From contig NZ_CAJMEH010000007.1 in assembly GCF_905212365.1 (NCBI RefSeq), forward strand, positions 1 to 50,482: a stretch of DNA of 50,482 bases, written 5' to 3'. Origin of the DNA: an uncultured Phascolarctobacterium sp. (GTDB lineage: Bacteria; Bacillota; Negativicutes; Acidaminococcales; Acidaminococcaceae). The notes under the pieces are model-generated. The model worked only from the letters and a program-made list of their open reading frames with translations. It had not been told where the DNA came from and searched no databases. Position numbers and translations under genes: made by a program. Positions 41,382 through 49,902 of the stretch are shown here, in pieces; position 1 is the first letter of the stretch; the number at the start of each line of letters is the position of its first letter.

Positions 41382-42158
41382 TTACAGTAATTTATCCAAG
41401 CCGTAAACCAAACCGGTCCGGCCTAAAATTTTGCGGCAGCCCAACGCCACGCCCGGCATATAGCATTCGCGGCTTACAGGCTCGGTGCTGATGTGCAGCG
41501 TTTCTCCCTGTCCGCCAAAAATGACTTCTTGGGAAGCAACGTAACCAGGCAAACGCACGCTGTGAATCTTCATGCCCTCATAATCGGCGCCGCGGGCTCC
41601 GGCCATGGTCTCGCGCTCGTCGGGATGTCCCTGACGCATAGCCTCGCGCACCTCGGCAATTTTTTGAGCGGTAATAATAGCGGTTCCGGACGGAGCGTCC
41701 AGCTTATTATCGTGATGCTTTTCAATAATTTCCACATTAGGGAAATATTTAGCCGCCTCGCAGGCCAGCTTCATCATTACAACTGCGCCTAAAGCAAAGT
41801 TGGGCGCGATCAGCACGGCGGTATTATTAGCGCGCGCCAGCTCGTCTACTTCCTGCAAATCGGCGTCGCTGAAGCCCGTAGTGCCGACTACGGCGTGTAC
41901 GCCCAAGGGCAGCATTTTGCGCAGGTTATCCATAACTACGTTGGGACGGGTAAAGTCTACTACCACGTCCGGGCGAACATTTTCAATGGCCTTGACCAAA
42001 TCGGTATTCACGCCAAAAACTACGCCGCCGCCCAGGGCAACCTGGCCGTCTTTAATATCAACGACGTCAACCAAATCTAAATCCGGTTCTGCCCAAACCT
42101 TTTTGCAAACCTCGCCTCCCATACGGCCTAAAGCGCCGTTTACCAAAACCCTGATCAT
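41382..42158 (-). CDS. dapB: 4-hydroxy-tetrahydrodipicolinate reductase
   Basis: The protein is about 258 residues from the ATG at 42158 (MIRVLVNGALGRMGGEV). NAD(P)H-binding GALGRMG, the substrate motif EIIEKHHDNKLDAPSGTA and the closing GLVYGLDKLL are typical of DapB. It makes tetrahydrodipicolinate. It is the first gene after the lysine riboswitch. Start chosen because AAGGAG directly abuts the alternative TTG at 42170. Confidence 0.96.
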   Translation of the reverse strand: MIRVLVNGALGRMGGEVCKKVWAEPDLDLVDVVDIKDGQVALGGGVVFGVNTDLVKAIENVRPDVVVDFTRPNVVMDNLRKMLPLGVHAVVGTTGFSDADLQEVDELARANNTAVLIAPNFALGAVVMMKLACEAAKYFPNVEIIEKHHDNKLDAPSGTAIITAQKIAEVREAMRQGHPDERETMAGARGADYEGMKIHSVRLPGYVASQEVIFGGQGETLHISTEPVSRECYMPGVALGCRKILGRTGLVYGLDKLL

Positions 42159-42190
42159 AAATAAATTCAACTCCTTACGTTACTTTAACA

Positions 42191-42229
42191 AAAAACCGTT
42201 GAGATATTAGTTTACATATCTCAACGGTA
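42191..42229 (-). terminator. Expression-platform terminator of the lysine riboswitch
   Basis: A perfect 13-bp stem ACCGTTGAGATAT (42216-42228 with 42195-42207) is followed by TTTTTT on the minus strand, about 35 nt before dapB. Confidence 0.92.
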
Positions 42230-42257
42230 AGCATGCTTTTTCATTCATACCATAGCT

Positions 42258-42415
42258 GAGATAGCCCTCCGCTGCTTTTGCAGCGACAGTCCGGCAGCTT
42301 TCACTGACGGCCCAGCACAACGGCACGGCTGCCATTGCACTTCGGCGTTAGCCCTTTCGCCTGCTTCCCAGCTCCCGCTCCGCAGACTACTGATGCTTTC
42401 CGCGCCTCTATCTTA
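42258..42415 (-). promoter_or_regulatory. Lysine riboswitch (L box) upstream of dapB
   Basis: The minus strand shows the L-box consensus in order: AAGATAGAGGCGC, CATCAGTAG, GAAAGGGCTAACGCCGAAGTG, GCTGGGCCGTCAGTG, then GGAGGGCTATCTC that closes the basal stem. It is followed by a strong terminator. Lysine binding should favour termination and shut off dapB-asd-lysC-dapA and the CGGC gene. Confidence 0.95.
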
Positions 42416-42434
42416 ATGGTTTGTCATTAGCAAA

Positions 42435-42463
42435 ATTATATTACGCACAGCAGCGTTTGTCAA
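42435..42463 (-). promoter_or_regulatory. Perfect-consensus promoter of the lysine operon
   Basis: TTGACA (42463-42458), a 17-nt spacer, TATAAT (42440-42435) on the minus strand, directly before the riboswitch. Confidence 0.92.
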
Positions 42464-42524
42464 ATACAAATGTAACAAAATCAGAGTACATGCGTATAGT
42501 GTAAATTTGTTACAGAAACACTGG

Positions 42525-42938
42525 CTAATGTTGTTCTTCAACTCGCCAACGCTCCTGCAAATAAGGCTCTATGACAGCTAAAATTTTTTCTGCATTCACA
42601 AGCTGCTCTTCTGCATGAGCTTTAGTTACCTCTTCGTAGTCCTTATAATCTGCTTTTTCTCGCCACCGATAGGCCTTATCCAAAATTTTAGAAACAGCCT
42701 TATCAAATATCCCGGTTTTAACATAATGCAGATTGAAGAAAGCAATTATACCAGAATGCTTGCTGGAATCAAAATTATCAAGAGCCGTCACTGCCCGCAG
42801 GCAATGAAAGATAGCGTAATAGGATCTGTTAACAGACGATTTATAACTGCCTACGTCCAGCAAAATCCAAGCGTCGTGTAAATTTTCCCTACTGCGAGCT
42901 AAACGGTATTTAGACAAATCAATTACGCTGCTTTCCAT
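42525..42938 (-). CDS. HEPN-domain protein (toxin-like half of a MNT-HEPN pair)
   Basis: The 137-residue helical protein carries VNRSYYAIFHCLRAV, giving R38-x6-H45, the R-x4-6-H motif of HEPN ribonucleases. It overlaps the MNT gene by 16 nt, so the two are co-translated. MNT-HEPN pairs commonly act as toxin-antitoxin systems in which the nucleotidyltransferase modifies and silences the HEPN protein. Here no Tyr directly follows the His as in the RX4HXY subgroup, so the mechanism may differ. Confidence 0.85.
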   Translation of the reverse strand: MESSVIDLSKYRLARSRENLHDAWILLDVGSYKSSVNRSYYAIFHCLRAVTALDNFDSSKHSGIIAFFNLHYVKTGIFDKAVSKILDKAYRWREKADYKDYEEVTKAHAEEQLVNAEKILAVIEPYLQERWRVEEQH

Positions 42939-43249
42939 AGCACTACTCCCTCATTCTGCACATTTTTCAAATAAGGCAGCGTTTTGCCCCACTGCGCCAG
43001 CTCGGCAAGGTCAATATCCACTACTGAAAAAACTCTGTCGTACTTCAAATTCAAATCTACAATAACGTCAGATAAGGCGTCTTCCGTAGCTGCATCCATC
43101 TTGCCATCAATAATAATAGCAATATCCACATCGGACTCCGCCGTTGCCGTACCACGGGCGACAGAGCCATACAAAATAATACTTACTAATTTATTCGGCA
43201 CGGCCTGACGAATCCCCTGCACTAAATCCTGTAATATGCCTTTCTGCAT
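42923..43249 (-). CDS. MNT-type minimal nucleotidyltransferase (antitoxin-like)
   Basis: The protein is 108 residues from the ATG at 43249, with GGAGGTGA upstream; the ORF extends to 43279. The active-site signature GS-x10-DxD is complete: G28, S29, D40 and D42 in YGSVARGTATAESDVDIAI, with a third acidic residue likely in the strand SVVDIDL. Members adenylylate the partner HEPN protein. The pair sits between the lysine operon promoter and dut. Confidence 0.88.
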   Translation of the reverse strand: MQKGILQDLVQGIRQAVPNKLVSIILYGSVARGTATAESDVDIAIIIDGKMDAATEDALSDVIVDLNLKYDRVFSVVDIDLAELAQWGKTLPYLKNVQNEGVVLWKAA

Positions 43250-43326
43250 AGCTGTCACCTCCGTACTTGTTCTAATCATTTACTGCTTAAAGCATAGCAT
43301 TTTTCAGCACCAGCGTCAAATTTCAC

Positions 43327-43779
43327 TTACCGCCCCGTGCTGCCGAAGCCCCCGCCGCGTACTGCCTTGGCAGCCTGCTCGTCGCCGTCCGCAGTCAGGT
43401 AATTATAAAAAATGCCCTGGGCCACACGCTCGCCCTTAGGCAAGGTCACAGCCGTTTCGCCCATATTCAGCAGTGCCAGCATAATATGCCCTTCGTTATC
43501 GGCGTTATTATAATAATCGGCGTCGATAATGCCCACGTTATTCACTAGCATGATACGCTTCTTCACCGCCATGCTGCTGCGAATATGCATACCCAAATAC
43601 TCGCCTGCCTGCATATATGCCTTTACGCCCGTGGGCACAAGCTGCAGCTTGCCCGGCTCCAGCGTCACTTCCTCCGGCAGGCAGAAATCATAGCCTGCGC
43701 TAAGCTCCGTCTTGCGCTCCGGCAGGGGAAAATCCACTGCGGCATATTTAGTTATTTTTTCAAAACCTCTGACTTTCAT
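43327..43779 (-). CDS. dut: dUTP diphosphatase, trimeric type
   Basis: The 150-residue protein has all five dUTPase motifs: SAGYDFCLP, HIRSSMAVKK, NNVGIIDADY, KGERVAQGIF and a C-terminal RGGGFGSTGR. It hydrolyses dUTP to dUMP. It is transcribed from upstream, possibly with pnp, but a terminator at 43797-43829 separates them. Confidence 0.93.
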   Translation of the reverse strand: MKVRGFEKITKYAAVDFPLPERKTELSAGYDFCLPEEVTLEPGKLQLVPTGVKAYMQAGEYLGMHIRSSMAVKKRIMLVNNVGIIDADYYNNADNEGHIMLALLNMGETAVTLPKGERVAQGIFYNYLTADGDEQAAKAVRGGGFGSTGR

Positions 43780-43796
43780 AGCGTCCTCCTTATAGA

Positions 43797-43829
43797 AAAG
43801 GCTCCCCTAATCCTAGGAGAGCCTTTATA
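43797..43829 (-). terminator. Intrinsic terminator after pnp
   Basis: AAGGCTCTCCT pairs with AGGGGAGCCTT on the minus strand, followed by TTCT. Confidence 0.8.
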
Positions 43830-43854
43830 TTATTTTGCTTACGAATGAGAAATT

Positions 43855-45942
43855 TTATTTCTGCATGCCTTTCATCAGTACTGCCTTGCGGGACAGATTG
43901 ATACGGCCTTTAGCGTCGATTTCCGTTACCTTAACGACGATTTCGTCGCCCACGGAAACAACGTCCTCAACTTTATCGACATGCTCGGTCGACAGTTGGG
44001 AAATATGCACCAGGCCTTCCTTGCCCGGCAGAATTTCTACGAACGCGCCGAAATTCATTAGGCGGGTTACCTTACCGGTATAAATTTTGCCCGGTTCGGC
44101 TTCGGCGGTAATGCCGTTGATCATATCGATAGCCATATTAGCCGACTCGCTGTTGATGGCGGCGATATAAACGCGACCGCTTTCTTCAATATCGATTTTC
44201 GCGCCGGTTTCGTCGACAATCTTTTTAATCGTCTTACCTCCGGGGCCGATGACTTTAGCAATCTTATCGGGGTCAACGTGAATCGTAGTAATCTTGGGAG
44301 CGTATTTAGACAGCTCTTTGCGTGGTTCGCTGATGCATTCCATCATCTTGCCCATGATAAACTCACGGCCGCGTTTAGCCTGTGCCAAAGCTTGCGTAAA
44401 GATATCCTTGTTGATGCCGTCGATCTTAATATCCATTTGGATAGCGGTGATGCCCTTGTCAGTACCGGCAACCTTAAAGTCCATATCGCCCAGAGCATCC
44501 TCCAAGCCTTGAATATCGGTCAGGATAGTGAAATATTCGCCGTCCTTTACCAGGCCCATAGCAACGCCGGCAACAGGAGCCTTAATAGGCACGCCTGCGT
44601 CCATCAAGGACAAGGTGCTGGCGCAAACGGAGCCCATGGAGGAGGAACCGTTGGATTCCAGAACCTCGGACACCAGACGAATAGCGTAAGGGAATTCTTC
44701 TTCGGAAGGAATAACAGGCTTCAAAGCGCGTTCCGCCAAAGCGCCGTGACCAATTTCGCGGCGGCCGGGGCTGCGCAGCGGTTTAGTTTCGCCTACGGAA
44801 TAAGGTGGGAAATTATAATGGTGGATATAACGCTTGGTTTCCTCTGCGCCCAAACCGTCTAAAATCTGAGCTTCACGCAACGGAGCCAGAGCCAGAACAT
44901 TCAAAATCTGAGTTTGACCGCGGGTGAACAAAGAACTGCCATGGGGACGGGCCAGCAGGCCAACCTCGCAGGTTACAGGGCGCACCTCGTCCAGCTGACG
45001 GCCGTCGGGACGAATCTTGTCGACGGAAATAGTGCGGCGTACAATCTTTTTAACCAGCTTTTGGGTAATATAAGCAACGTCTTTAGCGTTGTCAGGATAT
45101 TTTTCCAGGAATACTTCGGCGATTTCCGCTTTTACCTTAGCTACGTTTTCTTCACGCTCCAGTTTGTTGGCGTCCATCAAAGCGTCCTTCAGCTTTTGTG
45201 CGCCGTAAGCTTCGATTTCTACTACCAGCTCTTCGGGAGGAGCGTAGAAGGGAACCTCCATTTTCGGCTTGCCAATCTCGGCAACGATTTTTTCCTGAAA
45301 TTCCACTAATTGCTTAATAACGCCATGGCCGAACCAAATTGCGTCCAGCATGGTTTCTTCAGACACCTCTTTAGCGCCTGCTTCTACCATAAGGATAGCA
45401 TCCTTAGTACCGGCTACAGCCAGATTCAGTTGAGAAACCTTTGCCTGCTCCACCGTCGGGTTGATGATGAACTGGCCGTCGATTAAGCCGACGCGCACAC
45501 CGGCGATAGGCCCTTCAAAGGGGATATCGGAAATGGACAAAGCGCAGGAAGCGCCGACCATAGCGGGCATATCGGGAGCATTGTCCGGGTCTACGGAAAC
45601 GGCGGTAGCAACGATTTGCACATCGTTATGATAGCCTTCGGGGAACATAGGACGAATGGGGCGGTCGATAAGACGGCTGGTCAAAATGGCCTGCTCGCTG
45701 GGACGGCCCTCGCGTTTAATAAAGCCGCCGGGGATTTTGCCCACGGCATACATTTTTTCTTCAAAATCAACAGTCAAAGGGAAAAAGTCTACACCCTCGC
45801 GCGGGGTTTTGGTGCCGGTAACGGCAACAACTACGGCAGTATCGCCATAACGTACTAAAACAGCGCCGTTGGCCTGTTTCGCAATCTTGCCGGCTTCGAT
45901 GGTCAGAGTTCTGCCGCCAAGATCCATGCTGTAACTATGCAT
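43855..45942 (-). CDS. pnp: Polyribonucleotide nucleotidyltransferase (PNPase)
   Basis: The protein is 695 residues from the ATG at 45942, with AGGAGG upstream; a longer ORF start at 45972 lacks a ribosome site. It has two RNase PH domains (IDRPIRPMFPEGYHNDVQIV; SSMGSVCASTLSLMDAGVP), a KH domain (VIGPGGKTIKKIVDETGAKI) and an S1 domain (MNFGAFVEILPGKEGLVHIS). It degrades RNA 3'-5' with phosphate. Length is normal. Confidence 0.97.
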   Translation of the reverse strand: MHSYSMDLGGRTLTIEAGKIAKQANGAVLVRYGDTAVVVAVTGTKTPREGVDFFPLTVDFEEKMYAVGKIPGGFIKREGRPSEQAILTSRLIDRPIRPMFPEGYHNDVQIVATAVSVDPDNAPDMPAMVGASCALSISDIPFEGPIAGVRVGLIDGQFIINPTVEQAKVSQLNLAVAGTKDAILMVEAGAKEVSEETMLDAIWFGHGVIKQLVEFQEKIVAEIGKPKMEVPFYAPPEELVVEIEAYGAQKLKDALMDANKLEREENVAKVKAEIAEVFLEKYPDNAKDVAYITQKLVKKIVRRTISVDKIRPDGRQLDEVRPVTCEVGLLARPHGSSLFTRGQTQILNVLALAPLREAQILDGLGAEETKRYIHHYNFPPYSVGETKPLRSPGRREIGHGALAERALKPVIPSEEEFPYAIRLVSEVLESNGSSSMGSVCASTLSLMDAGVPIKAPVAGVAMGLVKDGEYFTILTDIQGLEDALGDMDFKVAGTDKGITAIQMDIKIDGINKDIFTQALAQAKRGREFIMGKMMECISEPRKELSKYAPKITTIHVDPDKIAKVIGPGGKTIKKIVDETGAKIDIEESGRVYIAAINSESANMAIDMINGITAEAEPGKIYTGKVTRLMNFGAFVEILPGKEGLVHISQLSTEHVDKVEDVVSVGDEIVVKVTEIDAKGRINLSRKAVLMKGMQK

Positions 45943-46034
45943 ATTGTTATGCCTCCTCTTAAATTTTAACACATTGTGTACCTGCTAATTATTCGCCATA
46001 AAAGCAGGAAATCCTCTTTTATATTTAAAATTTT

Positions 46035-46424
46035 TTACATAAAAAGGCGCAGCACAAAAACAACTACCGCACCGATAGCGGCGAAAATAATAAACGTAGG
46101 CAGCAAAAAGAAAAACAAAGCCAAAATGCCGCCCAAAATCAGCAGCGTCATCAAAAGGCCGCTGCCGCAGCCAAAGGTATGCACCTTCACCCGCGGCGGC
46201 ACGTTCTGCTGTCCATAGCCGCGCTCATAACCGCCGCTGCACTCCGCTCCCCGGCCGACATTTTTATTATCGCTAGCGCTGCCGTCCTCCTCGATGGTTA
46301 CGCCTTCAAAGGTATCGCGTTCATCAGGAGTAAGCACCTGGACGTCGATTTTAAATTGATAGTGGCAGTAGGGACATTCCAGAGTGCCCGGCGCTACCTC
46401 GCGTCCGCAAAAATCACATTTCAT
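46035..46424 (-). CDS. Zinc-ribbon membrane protein
   Basis: The 129-residue protein starts with a zinc ribbon (CDFCGREVAPGTLECPYCHY, residues 3-22), then a charged linker, and ends with two hydrophobic segments (about 88-106 and 108-127). The function is unknown; such small proteins are common envelope-associated hypotheticals. GAGGAG precedes the ATG. Its upstream region is bordered by the IS110-type element. Confidence 0.75.
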   Translation of the reverse strand: MKCDFCGREVAPGTLECPYCHYQFKIDVQVLTPDERDTFEGVTIEEDGSASDNKNVGRGAECSGGYERGYGQQNVPPRVKVHTFGCGSGLLMTLLILGGILALFFFLLPTFIIFAAIGAVVVFVLRLFM

Positions 46425-46441
46425 AGCCCTTCTCCTCGTAT

Positions 46442-46489
46442 AATAAGTTTGTAAGCAAGAGAAAACAGCTTACAGACTTATTCTTTTTT
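46442..46489 (+). terminator. Strong hairpin with T-run upstream of the zinc-ribbon gene
   Basis: A 15-bp stem with one mismatch (46442-46456 with 46468-46482), then TTTTTT (46484-46489) on the plus strand. No plus-strand gene ends here, so it may be the relic of an earlier arrangement, or shield the gene from transcription crossing the insertion sequence. Confidence 0.5.
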
Positions 46490-46559
46490 ATGGTATAGAT
46501 ATAAGGACATCTAAGAGGAACTCCCCCTCATCCAATTCCCATCTATACGGTCAACAGTT

Positions 46560-46849
46560 ACATTTTCATAAAGTTCATCCTGTGGTATGATATCAGCAGA
46601 GTCTGATGTCCGAAGGCACTGCTTTTTCTCCTTTCAGCCGGCTTTGTCCGAGACTGCTTTGAAAGCTTGCAGCCTGGCACATATGGCACATTCCGCTTAC
46701 ACAGAAGTTGCATCCCCGGCCGTTAGCACCAGCAAAAAATGCTGACCGGGTGCATGCTCATTACGCGAGGTTGCGGTCACCATATGCAGCACAGGATAAA
46801 CCTTCTTCTTTAGGCTTCACAAATCCAGGTTGGAAAGGAGCGTGATAAC
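46560..46849 (+). ncRNA. Candidate bridge RNA region of the IS110 element
   Basis: The non-coding 5' end of IS110 elements encodes a structured RNA that pairs with target and donor DNA. Here a strong hairpin is visible: TGCATCCCCGG (46709-46719) with CCGGGTGCA (46746-46754) and an apical CAGCA/TGCTG stem (46730-46744). Ends and guide loops are not resolved. Confidence 0.5.
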
Positions 46850-48148
46850 ATGATTAAGAGCAACTATATGTCCACTTTGTTCGTTGGTATTGATGTGAGT
46901 TCAAAATCCAATGTCGTTTATGCTATGGATTTTGATGAAAACAAATACATTGCCTCATCTTTCAACAATAACCAGCCAGGGGCTGATGAACTTGCTGCAA
47001 TAATATCGGAATGTATGAAAAAACACTCTGATCTCAATACCATTGTTATTGCATTAGAAGCCACATCTGTTTACAGCATTCACATAGCTAATTTTTTATC
47101 AACCTGTGAAGCCCTAATGCCTTATAAACCCTATGTGTACTGTGTCAACCCGAAGGCAACCGCCAACTACCGCAAATCCTATGTCAGCATGGATAAAACA
47201 GATCCCATGGATGCTTTTCTCATTGCTGATTTTGCAAGAGTAGGACGCACAAAAAAATGTGAACCATGGCGCGGCGGACAATATCTTGCTCTAAAACGCC
47301 TGACTAGGCACCGGCTTCATCTTGCAGAATGCATTACCCGGGAAAAAACCTACATGGTTTCCAACCTCTATCTGAAATTCAGCGAACTTCAGCTCTTAGA
47401 AGGTGAGGAACAACCATTCAGCAACACTTATGGTGCTACAGCCTCGGCAGTACTCACTGAGTTTATGTCCCCTCAGGAAATCATTGATTCATCTGAAGAG
47501 GAACTGCTTGAGTTTCTGGCAAAGAAGAGCCGAAACCGTATCGCAGATATATCCAGAACCTCTGACCTGCTTAAAAAGGCTGCCAGAGATTCTTATCGAT
47601 TAGATAAATGCATGTATGAGCCACTAAATGTATCTTTAGCAAGCTCTTTCAACTGTATCCAGACCTATCAGAAAGAAATCAAGCTGATCGAGCAGGCAAT
47701 CGAAAAGTGTATCAATGGAATGAATCCGAATGCGTTTATCATTCTGAAATCCATTCCGGGCATTGGTCCCGTATGGGCTGCTGGCATTCTGTCTGAAATA
47801 GGCGATATAACCGCATTCCATTCATCCGATGCACTTGCCAAATATTCTGGTTTAACATGGCTGAAAAACGATTCTGGTGACTTTGTATCCGAAGATAACC
47901 GTGTTTCAAAGGCAGGCAACACGTATCTCCGTTATTATCTCGGAGAAGCTGCAAACAGTGTCAGGAGACATGTTTCTGAATATGCTGAATTCTATTCCAG
48001 AAAATATGCTGAAGTTACAAAACATCAGCACAAAAGGGCACTCGCGCTTACATCTCGTAAATTCGTACGACTCGTTTTTGGTTTGCTGGTCAAAAACCAA
48101 CTGTACACCGGCGAAAAACTGGACGCCGAATTAAATACTGAATCTTAA
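46850..48148 (+). CDS. IS110-family DEDD transposase/recombinase
   Basis: The 432-residue protein has the RuvC-like DEDD residues D15 (FVGIDVSSKS), E70 (ALEATSVY), D118 and D121 (KTDPMDAFLIADF), and a C-terminal domain with SIPGIGPVWAAGILSEIGD and SKAGNTYLRYYLGEAANSVRR, where the catalytic serine is expected. AAAGGAG precedes the ATG. Its length is normal, so it should be active. A related but different copy lies deleted at 21.9 kb. Confidence 0.95.
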   Translation: MIKSNYMSTLFVGIDVSSKSNVVYAMDFDENKYIASSFNNNQPGADELAAIISECMKKHSDLNTIVIALEATSVYSIHIANFLSTCEALMPYKPYVYCVNPKATANYRKSYVSMDKTDPMDAFLIADFARVGRTKKCEPWRGGQYLALKRLTRHRLHLAECITREKTYMVSNLYLKFSELQLLEGEEQPFSNTYGATASAVLTEFMSPQEIIDSSEEELLEFLAKKSRNRIADISRTSDLLKKAARDSYRLDKCMYEPLNVSLASSFNCIQTYQKEIKLIEQAIEKCINGMNPNAFIILKSIPGIGPVWAAGILSEIGDITAFHSSDALAKYSGLTWLKNDSGDFVSEDNRVSKAGNTYLRYYLGEAANSVRRHVSEYAEFYSRKYAEVTKHQHKRALALTSRKFVRLVFGLLVKNQLYTGEKLDAELNTES

Positions 48149-48262
48149 TAACGCTCATTTTTCAAAAACTGATTTTTGAGCGATGGTGAAGTGCGCCCTT
48201 TTTTAGGAAAAACCTATCAAAATCTTTTTCAAATATCTCTTGACATATCACCAGAATGCTTC

Positions 48263-49810
48263 TTATGACAGCAGCATGAGCAGCAGCCCCTCTTCATTTA
48301 TATACCGGGGGTCGTGCTTCTCCAGCAAATTTACTTCTTTAATTTCTTTAGCCGTGCGGCGTATAGTGCTCACCGGCACGCCAAAGCACATATCTGAAAT
48401 CTGGCTGGCGTCGTAATTATAGACGCCGTTGCATTTAATAAAATTATAAATTATGCCCGCCGCCCAAATTTCCGGCACGCGCACGCTTTTGGCAGGTCTC
48501 TGCGCCAGCTCCAGATAATCGCTCCACATAGTCTGCGCCAGCCGAATATCGTAAGCCGAAAAAGCGTAGGGCCGCATCATCTTGGCAATGCAGGCGCTGA
48601 CCGCGTCCTGCAGCACTGGCTGCGGTTCATAAGAAGCAATATCAGTGCGGTAATCAAAACAGCCCAGGCGCACATAGGCCGAATACAGCAGCGACAAATG
48701 GCGCACAAAAATGGGAAAGCGGCTGATGAAATCTTCCCAGCTCATCACGCCATTATAGCGCGCCGCCACCCAATCCTTAGCCTGCTGCATAACCTTTTTA
48801 AAACGCTTGAAGGCGCTTTTTGGCATCAGCATACCGCGGACAAAATTCATCACCATGCTCTGGTTATAAAAAATATGCCCCAAAAAGACCATATCCTTAG
48901 TTTCTACCTTACCGCTGATAGGCAGCATCAGCATATACTGCTCGCCGGTAAAAACATTACAGCAGCTATAAAGCCCGTCCTCTGTTCTGCCTTCTACCGT
49001 AAACAGCACCAGCCGGGCCTGCAGCAGCTCCAAAAGCACGTCGCGGCTGACGCGCCCCTGCGCGCTGAAGCTGTCGGCGCAAATATTATCGTAAAAATGC
49101 TGTAAGGGAATTTTATCGTCGGCGAGCATGTGATAATCAAAAAGAAAATAATCCCAGAAGCATTGAGCGTATTCCTCGCTGCCGGGCTTTTCCTCCACCG
49201 CGTCGCTCATTAAAATGCCGCTGTACAAAAAGGTGGCGCGCTCCACATCGCGCTCATAACGCTTATGCGAAAAAAAGGTCTGCACCGACTCCATCAAATC
49301 CTGCAAACGATCGCCGATATTCAAAAATATCTTGGCCGGCAAATCGGGCGTAGCGTAAACATTGTAGCGCTCATATTGAGGCAGAAAACGGCCGTCCGGC
49401 CTGAGCATCTGCACCTTGCCGTCAGCCAGCAGCCTGGCTTTGGCCTCGGCAGGCGCGCTGTCGCTGGTAATAATATGCTTTTTCTTCAAATGAGCGTAGA
49501 GCTCGATCATCGTATCAAAAAACGCGCCCACGTTTTCCGCCGTCAGCACAAAGTCTGACACATTGCGGGCGCACCAGCCCACGCAGTCGATAAAATTTTC
49601 TCTGGACATATCGCCGAGAAAGTTTTCCGAATTCCCCAGATAAATGCATAAAATAGTTATATGATCCCAGGCCTGCACCAGCTCGTCCTCGCCGGCGCCC
49701 TGCCAGGCCTTCATGCGCAGAAAATTTTCCACATAGCTCTGCTGCAGAACGCCGTTCCATTCCGCGTCCTGAGCGTAAAAATCCTCTACCAAATCAAATA
49801 CGTTGTCCAT
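48263..49810 (-). CDS. Large unknown protein with C-terminal DUF6398-like helix-turn-helix region
   Basis: The protein is 515 residues from the ATG at 49810 (MDNVFDLVEDFYAQDAEWNG), with GGAG upstream. The first 400 residues are mostly helical and not recognised. The last 90 (RVPEIWAAGIIYNFIKCNGV, then SDMCFGVPVSTIRRTAKEIK) look like the cyclin/TFIIB-type helix-turn-helix domain annotated DUF6398, often with SEC-C proteins. No membrane or export signal. The IS110 copy begins right after its stop. Confidence 0.7.
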   Translation of the reverse strand: MDNVFDLVEDFYAQDAEWNGVLQQSYVENFLRMKAWQGAGEDELVQAWDHITILCIYLGNSENFLGDMSRENFIDCVGWCARNVSDFVLTAENVGAFFDTMIELYAHLKKKHIITSDSAPAEAKARLLADGKVQMLRPDGRFLPQYERYNVYATPDLPAKIFLNIGDRLQDLMESVQTFFSHKRYERDVERATFLYSGILMSDAVEEKPGSEEYAQCFWDYFLFDYHMLADDKIPLQHFYDNICADSFSAQGRVSRDVLLELLQARLVLFTVEGRTEDGLYSCCNVFTGEQYMLMLPISGKVETKDMVFLGHIFYNQSMVMNFVRGMLMPKSAFKRFKKVMQQAKDWVAARYNGVMSWEDFISRFPIFVRHLSLLYSAYVRLGCFDYRTDIASYEPQPVLQDAVSACIAKMMRPYAFSAYDIRLAQTMWSDYLELAQRPAKSVRVPEIWAAGIIYNFIKCNGVYNYDASQISDMCFGVPVSTIRRTAKEIKEVNLLEKHDPRYINEEGLLLMLLS

Positions 49811-49857
49811 GCTTTCTCCATCTCTGTACATACTATAAATATTCTCTCAATAGCACA

Positions 49858-49866
49858 ATTATAGCA
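49858..49866 (-). promoter_or_regulatory. Extended -10 promoter for the gene at 48263-49810
   Basis: TGC followed by TATAAT (49866-49858) on the minus strand, about 40 nt before the start codon. Confidence 0.5.
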
Positions 49867-49902
49867 TACTTCCCAGCAGAGAAAAAGCAAAAACATTCTG
49901 TC

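Larger units (their letters stand above)
46490..48252 (+). mobile_element. IS110-family insertion sequence, apparently intact
   Basis: It contains a full transposase gene with about 360 bp of non-coding DNA before it and about 100 bp after. Exact ends are not certain because IS110 elements lack terminal inverted repeats; the right end is probably near the TTGACATATCACCA (48239-48252), which resembles the end of the remnant at 22.5 kb. Confidence 0.7.

Noticed and set aside
48263..49810. Large unknown protein considered as a plasmid or phage replication protein
   Set aside because: No replication motif was found; the C-terminal pattern fits a DUF6398-like helix-turn-helix region.
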